A stretch of 64,000 bases of DNA, from NCBI RefSeq assembly GCF_024807145.1, contig NZ_JANUCA010000001.1, forward strand, positions 62,001 to 126,000, in the 5' to 3' direction. The stretch comes from Microbacterium sp. AK031 (GTDB lineage: Bacteria > Actinomycetota > Actinomycetes > Actinomycetales > Microbacteriaceae). The first letter of the stretch is position 1; every line of letters starts with the position of its first letter. Made by a program: the position numbers and the translations under genes. Shown one piece after another: positions 57,424 to 64,000 of the stretch. Under the pieces are notes generated by a model that did no database searches, was not told the DNA's origin, and saw only the letters and a program-made list of their open reading frames with translations.

Positions 57424-58326
57424 ATGTCGATCTACCTCAACAAGGACTCCAAGGTCATCGTCCAGGGCATCACCGGCGGCGAGGGCACCAAGCACACTGC
57501 GCTGATGCTCAAGGCCGGCACCCAGGTCGTCGGCGGCGTGAACGCGCGCAAGGCCGGCACGACCGTCGCACATACCGACAAGGACGGGGCAGACATCGAA
57601 CTCCCCGTCTTCGGCTCGGTCGCCGAAGCCATCAAGGAGACCGGCGCTGACGTGTCGATCGCCTTCGTGCCGGGCGCCTTCACGAAGGACGCCATGATCG
57701 AGGCCATCGATGCCGAGATCCCGCTGCTCGTCGTGATCACTGAGGGTGTTCCCGTCGGCGACAGCGCCGAGGCGTGGGCCTACGCGCAGAGCAAGGGCAA
57801 CAAGACCCGCATCATCGGGCCGAACTGCCCCGGCATCATCACGCCCGGTGAGGCGCTCGTCGGCATCACGCCGGCGAACATCACCGGCAAGGGCCCGATC
57901 GGCCTTGTGTCGAAGTCGGGCACCCTGACGTACCAGATGATGTTCGAGCTGCGCGACCTCGGCTTCTCGACCGCCATCGGTATCGGCGGCGACCCGGTCA
58001 TCGGCACCACGCACATCGACGCTCTCGCAGCGTTCGAGGCTGACCCCGAGACCAAGGCCATCGTCATGATCGGCGAGATCGGTGGCGACGCCGAAGAGCG
58101 CGCCGCCGACTACATCAAGGCCAACGTCACCAAGCCGGTCGTCGGCTACGTCGCGGGCTTCACCGCACCAGAGGGCAAGACCATGGGCCACGCCGGCGCC
58201 ATCGTCTCCGGTTCCGCTGGCACCGCCCAGGCGAAGAAGGAGGCCCTCGAGGCTGCTGGCGTCAAGGTCGGCAAGACGCCGTCCGAGACGGCCGACCTGA
58301 TGCGCGCGATCGTCGAAGCGCTCTGA
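57424..58326 (+). CDS. sucD: Succinate--CoA ligase, alpha subunit
   Basis: 300 aa. CoA-binding Rossmann domain ([13 protein letters not shown]) and ligase domain with [34 protein letters not shown] and the phosphohistidine in [11 protein letters not shown]. Partner of sucC in the same operon. Confidence 0.97.
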   Translation: MSIYLNKDSKVIVQGITGGEGTKHTALMLKAGTQVVGGVNARKAGTTVAHTDKDGADIELPVFGSVAEAIKETGADVSIAFVPGAFTKDAMIEAIDAEIPLLVVITEGVPVGDSAEAWAYAQSKGNKTRIIGPNCPGIITPGEALVGITPANITGKGPIGLVSKSGTLTYQMMFELRDLGFSTAIGIGGDPVIGTTHIDALAAFEADPETKAIVMIGEIGGDAEERAADYIKANVTKPVVGYVAGFTAPEGKTMGHAGAIVSGSAGTAQAKKEALEAAGVKVGKTPSETADLMRAIVEAL

Positions 58327-58344
58327 TCTGAGTCACGCGTGACA

Positions 58345-58376
58345 TGAAGGCCCTCGGCTCCGGTCGGGGGCCTTCA
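58345..58376. terminator. Terminator between sucD and the converging VOC gene
   Basis: Stem TGAAGGCCC / GGGCCTTCA around a 14-base loop, 18 bases after the sucD stop. Confidence 0.75.
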
Positions 58377-58390
58377 TCGTGCCCCACGCA

Positions 58391-58798
58391 TCATCCTTCC
58401 GCGTACGCCTCGAGGAACTCCGGTGACGGGTCGATCGGCTCGATCACATCGAGGAGGACGCCTCCCGGCGCCTCGACGATGAAGTGCCGCTGTCCGAACG
58501 CCTCGTCACGCAACGGCAGGCGTTCGACGAGGTGCAGCTCCTCGACCATTCGCACATGCTCGGCCGCGGCATCCGAGACCTCGATGTTGAGCAGCAGGCC
58601 GCGCACGGGTTCGCGGAATCCGTGCGGGATGGTGTCGTGCGTGCGGTCGAGGATGGCGAGCTCTCCGTCTGTGAAACGCAGACTCACGTACCAGTCCATC
58701 TCGAACGTCGTCTCGAACCCGAGGACGTCGCGGTAGAACTGCGCGGAGGATGCGACGTCGTCGACCATCAGGACCGGATAGAAGCTCGTGATCTTCAT
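58391..58798 (-). CDS. VOC superfamily protein (glyoxalase-like)
   Basis: 135 aa, one VOC module pair: ITSFYPVLMVDDVASSAQFYRDVLGF at the N-terminus and RHFIVEAPGGVLLDVIEPI at the C-terminus. Resembles small antibiotic-resistance or dioxygenase-like VOC proteins; the substrate is unknown. Divergent from a TetR regulator with a shared palindrome between them, so it is probably the regulated gene. Confidence 0.87.
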   Translation of the reverse strand: MKITSFYPVLMVDDVASSAQFYRDVLGFETTFEMDWYVSLRFTDGELAILDRTHDTIPHGFREPVRGLLLNIEVSDAAAEHVRMVEELHLVERLPLRDEAFGQRHFIVEAPGGVLLDVIEPIDPSPEFLEAYAEG

Positions 58799-58817
58799 GC
58801 TCTCCCTTTACATGCAG

Positions 58818-58850
58818 CGTGTTTGTATCGTGATCACTAGAATACATACA
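58818..58850. promoter_or_regulatory. Candidate operator between VOC and TetR genes
   Basis: Arms GTGTTTGTAT (58818) and ATACATACAC (58841), complementary at nine of ten positions, with GTGATCAC in the centre. A TAGAAT -10-like hexamer for the TetR gene at 58837 lies inside it. Confidence 0.55.
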
Positions 58851-58869
58851 CACCGTACGTAAGGGAACC

Positions 58870-59445
58870 ATGCCCAGAGCAACCGCCGCTGATGCGGCTG
58901 AAACAGCGCGCAGCATCCTCGTAGCCGCGACTGCACACTTCGCCGAGCACGGATACGCGTCGACTTCGGTCGACGACATCGCGAAGGCGGCCGATGTGAC
59001 GCGTGGGGCGGTCTATCACCACTACGCCTCGAAGCCGAGACTCTTCGAGGCCGTCGCCTCCGGTCTGCAACTGCACGTCGCCGATGCCGTCGAATCGGCC
59101 GCAGCGAGCTCCGATCCCTCCGTGGCGCTGAGGGCCGGGAGTCATGCATTCCTCGACACGATCACCGAGGCCCGCACGGTCAGGATCCTGCTGGTGGACG
59201 CCCCGGCCGTGCTGAGCTGGTCGACATGGCGCCGCATGGATGACGAGGGCGCGGCCGCGCACCTGCGTGACGCACTGAGGGCCATCGGAGTCCAGGCCGA
59301 GCTCGCTGTGGCGACTGCGGCGGCGCTCTCCGGAGCGATGAACGAGCTCGCGTTGTGGATTTCAGAGCGCCCCTCGGACGCTTCGAGCCGCAGCCAAGCT
59401 CACGAAGCGCTCGACGCACTGCTCGATGCGGTGGTGCCAAGATGA
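58870..59445 (+). CDS. TetR-family transcriptional regulator
   Basis: 191 aa. Helix-turn-helix YASTSVDDIAKAADVTRGAVYHHYASKPRLFEAVA. The C-terminal domain with VRILLVDAPAVLSWSTWRRMDD resembles a common actinobacterial TetR subgroup. Divergent from the VOC gene and likely its repressor through the palindrome between them. Confidence 0.9.
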   Translation: MPRATAADAAETARSILVAATAHFAEHGYASTSVDDIAKAADVTRGAVYHHYASKPRLFEAVASGLQLHVADAVESAAASSDPSVALRAGSHAFLDTITEARTVRILLVDAPAVLSWSTWRRMDDEGAAAHLRDALRAIGVQAELAVATAAALSGAMNELALWISERPSDASSRSQAHEALDALLDAVVPR

Positions 59446-59481
59446 GGAGCCCCGCCGCCAGGGCAGAGGGGCTTCGGCAGT

Positions 59482-59892
59482 TCAGTCGAGAAGCGCGTAT
59501 GCCTCGACCTCGACGAGAACGTCCGGCTCGAAGAGAATGTCGACGCCGATGAGAGAGGCGGGCGGCAGAGGAAGCTCGAGTCCGATATCCTCCGCGACTT
59601 TCTCGACTCCCTGCATGAACGCATCCATGTGCTCAGGGCGCCATTGCGTGACGAAGAATCGCAGCCGCACAACATCGGCAAAGGTCGCACCGGCTCCGGC
59701 CAGCGCGCGGGCGGCATTGCGCAACGCCTGCTCGACCTGACCGGACAGATCGCCGGTGGCCACGTGCCCGCCGTCGGCATCTCGCGCGATCTGACCGGCG
59801 ACGTGGACGTGTCGGGTGCCGGTTGCGACGGACACGTGGTGGTAGGGAACGGGCTGCAGGAGTCCGTCAGGGCTGAATGTGTTCACGGTCAT
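59482..59892 (-). CDS. Rid-family protein (YjgF/YER057c/UK114) lacking the RidA arginine
   Basis: 136 aa, one Rid domain: HVHVAGQIARDADGG, QVEQALRNAARALAGAGATFADVV and the C-terminal PDVLVEVEAYALLD. Where enamine/imine deaminase RidA has PARS with the catalytic Arg, this protein reads PPASLIGV, so deaminase activity of the RidA type is doubtful. Divergent from an HxlR regulator, which suggests regulated, substrate-specific use. Confidence 0.85.
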   Translation of the reverse strand: MTVNTFSPDGLLQPVPYHHVSVATGTRHVHVAGQIARDADGGHVATGDLSGQVEQALRNAARALAGAGATFADVVRLRFFVTQWRPEHMDAFMQGVEKVAEDIGLELPLPPASLIGVDILFEPDVLVEVEAYALLD

Positions 59893-59966
59893 TCGATGGG
59901 TCCTCTCGTCGGCGGTATCCCATGTCTACCTGGTATATAAGAGCCACTTCAACGAGACTAGGTTTC

Positions 59967-60335
59967 ATGCAGGTAACCGACGACCGTCCCCTCATCACCG
60001 GCGCCCACCGCGAGCTGCTCGATCAGCTCCTCGACAAGTGGTCGCTGCACGTCCTCGATCAGCTGTGCGAGCACGGCGCGTTGCGCTTCAATGCTCTGCG
60101 CCGCGCGATCCCGGCGATAACGCAGAAGTCGCTCACGGCGACGCTGCGGCGCCTTGAGCGCAACGGGATGGTCGAACGCGTCGTCGTGAGCGATCGTCCG
60201 GTAGCGGTCGAGTACCGCATCGCCCCGGTCGGCCAGGGTCTGCAGGACCTCATCGACGCACTGCTGCTGTGGACCACCGCCCATTTGCCCGAGGTGGAAC
60301 GCGCTCGCGAGAGCTTCGACAGCGCGCAGAACTGA
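59967..60335 (+). CDS. HxlR-family winged-helix regulator
   Basis: 122 aa from ATG 59967. WSLHVLDQLCEHGALRFNALRRAIPAITQKSLTATLRRLERNGMVERVV is the HxlR DNA-binding domain. The usual N-terminal cysteine of redox-sensing members is absent; the only Cys is in DQLCEHG. Divergent from the Rid gene, its likely target. The 74-bp gap between them holds a TATATA element near 59935. Confidence 0.9.
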   Translation: MQVTDDRPLITGAHRELLDQLLDKWSLHVLDQLCEHGALRFNALRRAIPAITQKSLTATLRRLERNGMVERVVVSDRPVAVEYRIAPVGQGLQDLIDALLLWTTAHLPEVERARESFDSAQN

Positions 60336-60361
60336 GGCGGGTGCCGGAGCACCCGCCTCAG
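60332..60361. terminator. Bidirectional terminator, HxlR and NCS2 permease
   Basis: Perfect 13-bp stem CTGAGGCGGGTGC / GCACCCGCCTCAG with a CGGA loop; it overlaps the HxlR stop codon. Confidence 0.85.
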
Positions 60362-60375
60362 TTGCAGTAACGAAG

Positions 60376-61800
60376 TCAGATACCCACGCCGAACAGCGCT
60401 TCGATCGGTCCGCGTGCGAAGAACAGCACGAAGCCGAAGGCGACGATCCACAGCAGCGGGTGGATCGTCTTCGCCTTGCCGGAGAGCGCGTTCACGACGA
60501 CCCAGCTGACGAAACCGGCGCCGATGCCGTTCGCGATCGAGTACGTCATCGGCATGACGGTCGCCGTGAGGAACACCGGCAGCAGCACACGGAAGTCGCC
60601 GAAGTCGATGTGCCTGATCTGCGAGAGCATCATCGCACCGACCAGCACCAGCGCGGCCGCGGCGACGGCGCCGGGAACGAGCGAGGTGAGCGGGGTGAAG
60701 AACATCGCGAGCAGGAACAGCACACCAGTGACAGATGTCGCCAGTCCCGTGCGTGCGCCCTCACCGATGCCGGAGCCCGACTCGACGAACACCGTCGCGG
60801 ACGACGATGATGTCGCGCCACCGACGATCGCGCCGACACCCTCGACGACCAGCGCCGACTTGATGCGAGGGAAGTCGCCCTTCGCATCCGCGAGGTCCGC
60901 TTCCTTGGCGAGGCCCGTCATGGTGCCCATGGCGTCGAAGAAGTTCGAGAACACGAGAGTGAACACGAACATGACGAGTGCGACGAAACTGACCTTGGTG
61001 AAATCGAAGCCGAAGTCGACGGCGCCGATCAGGCTCAGATCGGGCAGGCTCATGATGCCGCCGGCGAAGCCGAAGTCGAGACCGAAGGGCCAGATCAGAT
61101 TGATGATCGCCGCGAGGACCGTGCCTCCGACGAGAGCGATGAGGATGGCGCCTTTGAGTCGCACGGCGATCAGCACCCCGCCGAGCAGAAGCGTGATCAC
61201 GAAGAGAAGTGTCGGCAGAGTCGCCACAGAGCCCCCGACACCCAGGTCGACCGGGGGAGAGTCATTGCCGGTCGCGGTGACGAAGCCGGCGTTCACGAAG
61301 CCGATGAAGGCGATGAACAGTCCGATGCCGACGGTGATGGCGAGCTTGAGCTGCACCGGCACTGCGTCGAAGATCATCTTGCGAAAGCCGGTGGCTGCGA
61401 GCAGCACGATCACGGCACCGTTGATCATGACCAGCGCCATGGCTTCGGGCCAGGTGACCGACCCGACGACCGAGAACGCGAGGAACGCGTTGATTCCGAG
61501 CCCAGCCGCGAACGCGAACGGCAGGCGGGTGATGATGCCGAACAGCAGTGTCATGACACCGGCGGTCAGCGCAGTGGCCGCTGCGACCGCACCCCCGTCG
61601 AGCACTGTGCCGTCGACGTCAGGCGTCGAGAGGATGATCGGGTTGAGGATCACGATGTACGCCATCGTGACGAAGGTCACAACGCCGCCGCGCACCTCGG
61701 TGCCGATCGTGGAGCCGCGTCTGCTGATCTCGAAGAAGCGATCGAGCGCGTTCTTCGGTTCAGCGGTGCGCTCAGGGTTTGGCGAGGGGGCAGTTGTCAT
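60376..61800 (-). CDS. NCS2-family purine permease, AzgA-like
   Basis: 474 aa from ATG 61800, with CGGAGG upstream. 12-14 membrane helices. The N-terminal FFEISRRGSTIGTEVRGGVVTFVTMAYIVILNP and FDAMGTMTGLAKEADL are features of the AzgA guanine/hypoxanthine branch rather than the xanthine/uracil branch. The TSSSSATVFVESGSGIGEGARTGL motif is also typical. Proton-driven uptake of a purine base is likely; exact specificity is inferred. Confidence 0.9.
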   Translation of the reverse strand: MTTAPSPNPERTAEPKNALDRFFEISRRGSTIGTEVRGGVVTFVTMAYIVILNPIILSTPDVDGTVLDGGAVAAATALTAGVMTLLFGIITRLPFAFAAGLGINAFLAFSVVGSVTWPEAMALVMINGAVIVLLAATGFRKMIFDAVPVQLKLAITVGIGLFIAFIGFVNAGFVTATGNDSPPVDLGVGGSVATLPTLLFVITLLLGGVLIAVRLKGAILIALVGGTVLAAIINLIWPFGLDFGFAGGIMSLPDLSLIGAVDFGFDFTKVSFVALVMFVFTLVFSNFFDAMGTMTGLAKEADLADAKGDFPRIKSALVVEGVGAIVGGATSSSSATVFVESGSGIGEGARTGLATSVTGVLFLLAMFFTPLTSLVPGAVAAAALVLVGAMMLSQIRHIDFGDFRVLLPVFLTATVMPMTYSIANGIGAGFVSWVVVNALSGKAKTIHPLLWIVAFGFVLFFARGPIEALFGVGI

Positions 61801-61875
61801 CGGGAAACCTCCGTGGAGACGATATCGCGTCCACGGCGCCGCGCGCGCCACCGTGAGGCAGTCACGTTCTCGTCG

Positions 61876-61881
61876 TAGTCT
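61876..61881 (+). promoter_or_regulatory. -10 hexamer of the DUF6350 gene
   Basis: TAGTCT nine bases before the ATG at 61891. Confidence 0.4.
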
Positions 61882-61890
61882 CGTTGAGTC

Positions 61891-63282
61891 ATGCAACGCC
61901 TCCTCGTCGCGATCCTCGCCGCGGTCGATGCCGCAATCGCGGCCGCCGTCGGCCTCGCCGTGCTGCTCGCGCCGCTCACTCTGCTGTGGACGCTCGCCTT
62001 CGGTGCGGCTGCCGACTGGGGAGCCCTCTGGCCGGTCTCCGGGACTCTCTGGCAGTTCGGCCACGGCGTACCGTTGGAGATCGTCATCTCCGACGAGATC
62101 GTCATGGCGGTCGGCATCTCACCGGATGCTGCGCGGTTCACGCTCTCGCTCACACCGCTGGCCTTCCTGATCTTCACCCTGCTGTTCGCTGCTCGCTCCG
62201 GCACCAGGGCTGCACGCTCCGGAGCGTGGCTGCTCGGTGTCATCGCGGGATCAGCGACCTTCGCACTGATCGCGACCGGGGTGGCATCGACTTCGCACAC
62301 CGCCGGCGCTCAGGCGTCGTTCGCGCTCGCCATCGTGCTGCCATCCGTCGTCTATCTCGTCGGCACGCTGTGCGGCGCCGTCTGCTATGCCTGGCGCGAG
62401 GGCGACGGCGGCCTCATCGACCGCGTGCACGACGCCGTGGACGGCTGGGGCGAATGGGGAGTGCTGCCGGCTGAGATCGTGCGCGGCACGGCGGTGGTGA
62501 TCGTCAGCCTCACCGGCATCGCCGGCGTCGCCGTCGCGGTCGCGGTGATGCTTCGTGGGGGAGAGGTGATCGCGCTCTTCGAAGCTGCGCACGTGGACGC
62601 CACGGGCGTCACCATCCTCACCCTCGGTCACCTCGCGTACCTGCCGACGCTGCTCGTGTGGGCTGTCGCCTGGCTGGCGGGTCCGGGAATCGCCGTGGGT
62701 GCAGGCACCGCCGTCTCGCCTGCCGGGACGCAGCTCGGCGTCGTGCCGGGCATCCCGATGTTCGGCCTTCTGCCGGAGAACGACTCGATCTGGGTGCTCA
62801 TCGTCGTGCTGCTGCCGGTGGGAGCCGGGGCATTCGCCGGCTGGATCGTCCGTTCCAGGCTCGTCTGGGAGGACGTCGCCCGTCCGCTCGCTCCACGCGT
62901 CGCGATCACCGCCGGCATCGCGCTGTGCAGCGCGGGCATCGCCGCGATCGCATCGGTACTCGCCTCCGGGTCCATCGGGCCCGCTCGACTGGCTGAGGCC
63001 GGTCCGCACGCCGGATGGGTGTCGCTCGCGATCGGTGCGGAGGTGCTGGTGGGCTCCGCCATCCTGCTGCTCGCACCGCGGCATCGCGATGAGCTCGCAG
63101 AAGAGCGCACCGACCGCTGGGTCGCGGAGATGGGCGCATCGCCGACAGCGGCTGCCGATGCCACCGCTGTGGGCTCGAGACCGGCCGCCGAATGGAATTC
63201 CAAAGACCCGGATGCGAACGATACGACGCCGCTGGATGACCACGGCTTCTTCGGGGACGGCAGCGCTCCGACGCACCGCTAG
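61891..63282 (+). CDS. DUF6350 family polytopic membrane protein
   Basis: 463 aa. Around ten to twelve membrane helices followed by a 75-residue polar tail with acidic segments. It lies directly before purN, as DUF6350 genes often do in actinobacteria. GVVPGIPMFGLLPENDSIW is a recognisable family segment. Function unknown. Confidence 0.82.
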   Translation: MQRLLVAILAAVDAAIAAAVGLAVLLAPLTLLWTLAFGAAADWGALWPVSGTLWQFGHGVPLEIVISDEIVMAVGISPDAARFTLSLTPLAFLIFTLLFAARSGTRAARSGAWLLGVIAGSATFALIATGVASTSHTAGAQASFALAIVLPSVVYLVGTLCGAVCYAWREGDGGLIDRVHDAVDGWGEWGVLPAEIVRGTAVVIVSLTGIAGVAVAVAVMLRGGEVIALFEAAHVDATGVTILTLGHLAYLPTLLVWAVAWLAGPGIAVGAGTAVSPAGTQLGVVPGIPMFGLLPENDSIWVLIVVLLPVGAGAFAGWIVRSRLVWEDVARPLAPRVAITAGIALCSAGIAAIASVLASGSIGPARLAEAGPHAGWVSLAIGAEVLVGSAILLLAPRHRDELAEERTDRWVAEMGASPTAAADATAVGSRPAAEWNSKDPDANDTTPLDDHGFFGDGSAPTHR

Positions 63283-63285
63283 ACT
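63280..63285 (+). promoter_or_regulatory. -10 hexamer of leaderless purN
   Basis: TAGACT six bases before the GTG at 63292; it overlaps the stop codon of the upstream gene. Confidence 0.5.
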
Positions 63286-63291
63286 GGCCGG

Positions 63292-63873
63292 GTGCTCACG
63301 GTCGCCGTTCTCATCTCGGGCACCGGCTCGAATCTCCGCGCTCTGCTCGAAGCCGCTCGCCTCCCCGACTTCCCCGCGCGGATCGTCGTGGTCGGTGCCG
63401 ATCGTGACGCCGAGGGGCTCGCGCACGCCGAGGAGTTCGGCATCCCGAGTTTCACCGTCCCTTTCCGTGCCTACGACGATCGCGAGGCATGGGGTGAGGA
63501 GCTCGGCCGCCGACTCGACGGCTGGAGTCCCGACCTGATCGTGCTCAGCGGCCTCATGCGACTGCTGCCGGGCTCGCTGGTCGCGCGCTACAGTCCTCGG
63601 ATCGTCAACACGCATCCGGCGTACCTGCCTGAGTTCCCCGGGGCCCATGGTGTCCGCGACGCGCTCGCCGCAGGTGTCGAGCAGACCGGGGCCAGCGTCA
63701 TCGTCGTCGACGACGGCATCGACAGCGGCCCCATCCTCGCTCAGGAGCGCATCCCGGTGATGCCCGACGACACCGAGGAGACGCTGCATGAGCGCATCAA
63801 GCCCGTCGAACGACGTCTGCTCATCGACGTCGTGCGACGCATCGCCACCGGCGAGCTCGCACTGACCCACTGA
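63292..63873 (+). CDS. purN: Phosphoribosylglycinamide formyltransferase
   Basis: 193 aa. Transfers formyl from 10-formyltetrahydrofolate to GAR in purine synthesis. [15 protein letters not shown] (phosphate loop), the catalytic segment [20 protein letters not shown] and the [13 protein letters not shown] strand are diagnostic. Forms a small purine operon with purH. Confidence 0.96.
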   Translation: MLTVAVLISGTGSNLRALLEAARLPDFPARIVVVGADRDAEGLAHAEEFGIPSFTVPFRAYDDREAWGEELGRRLDGWSPDLIVLSGLMRLLPGSLVARYSPRIVNTHPAYLPEFPGAHGVRDALAAGVEQTGASVIVVDDGIDSGPILAQERIPVMPDDTEETLHERIKPVERRLLIDVVRRIATGELALTH

Positions 63874-63915
63874 TATCCCTGAACCGCCTACGAAAATCGC
63901 ACGAAGGAGCCCTCC

Positions 63916-64000
63916 ATGGCCGGCCCGCGCCACGACTCTTCCCTGTACCGCGAACGCGACACCGTGCCGATCCGGCGCGCACTCGTCTCTGTCAGCGACA
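63916..64000 (+). CDS. purH: Bifunctional purine protein PurH (3' part beyond window)
   Basis: Only the first 28 codons are present, starting at ATG 63916 with GAAGGAG upstream. RRALVSVSD is the N-terminal motif of the IMP cyclohydrolase domain, and purN-purH is the usual order. Identification rests on this short match and context. Confidence 0.8.
   Translation, partial: MAGPRHDSSLYRERDTVPIRRALVSVSD

Noticed and set aside
59448..59473. Weak hairpin AGCCCC/GGGGCT between TetR and Rid genes
   Set aside because: Six-bp stem with a long loop and no T-run; too weak to call a terminator.

Overview
The window comes from a high-GC Gram-positive bacterium, most likely an actinobacterium of the family Microbacteriaceae (Microbacterium-like). 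The support is the very high GC content and GC-ending codons, many GTG starts, and a large set of genes that appear to be transcribed leaderlessly: a TAnnnT -10 hexamer sits 6-7 bases before the start codon. The actinobacterial gene blocks fit as well: acpS-alr-tsaE / tsaB-rimI-tsaD, a guaB plus a guaB3-like paralogue, DUF3817-guaA, a lone groES behind CIRCE operators, an ECF42 sigma factor with a DGPF partner, and 13E12-type HNH genes. Almost all of the sequence is ordinary chromosome. No tRNA, rRNA, CRISPR array, prophage or complete insertion sequence was seen.

Layout. 0-4.4 kb: two overlapping glycoside hydrolase genes (GH31 alpha-xylosidase, truncated by the window edge, and GH3). 4.4-8.2 kb: Ppx/GppA phosphatase divergent from coaA, then glmS. 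8.2-9.4 kb: a DUF559/AbiEi-like gene bracketed by two copies of an unusual 80-bp palindromic repeat. 9.5-15.6 kb: acpS-alr-tsaE, a third repeat copy, tsaB-rimI-tsaD and two membrane proteins. 15.6-17.3 kb: a methyltransferase gene divergent from groES with two CIRCE-type operators between them. 17.4-25 kb: RarD-like transporter, a lipoprotein binding protein, the fourth repeat copy, an NAD-dependent epimerase, and a branched-chain amino acid type ABC transporter whose LivH subunit carries an extra N-terminal exported domain. 25.2-37.3 kb: purine block (guaB, guaB3-like, guaA) interrupted by SURF1, a 1554-aa secreted nuclease/5'-nucleotidase and small genes. 37.3-46 kb: glycosyltransferase, DGPF protein plus ECF42 sigma factor, small membrane proteins, glycerophosphodiesterase, and a sortase-type lamin-tail surface protein. 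46-54 kb: UvrD helicase, glutaminase-STAS, SseB protein, split LigD-type polymerase and ATP-dependent ligase. 54-64 kb: TetR, HNH endonuclease, sucCD, VOC/TetR pair, RidA/HxlR pair, NCS2 purine permease, DUF6350 protein, purN and the first codons of purH.

The genes form a few functional groups: purine synthesis and salvage (guaB, guaB3-like, guaA, purN, purH, an NCS2 permease and a secreted nucleic-acid degrading enzyme); cell-wall precursors (glmS, alr, a TagE-like glycosyltransferase); tRNA t6A synthesis (tsaB, tsaD, tsaE); and regulators placed beside their likely targets.

The most unusual content is repeat structure. (1) Four intergenic copies of an 80-bp element share one geometry: four 11-bp half-sites with spacings 8-20-8 and a conserved ACAnnTGT core. 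Two copies bracket the DUF559 gene. (2) Palindromic elements are inserted in frame inside two coding regions (near 14.5 and 16.3 kb). (3) GGATGC/GCATCC is strongly favoured throughout and also forms the upper stem of three terminators, a pattern resembling DNA-uptake sequences or a scar of GGACGC avoidance.
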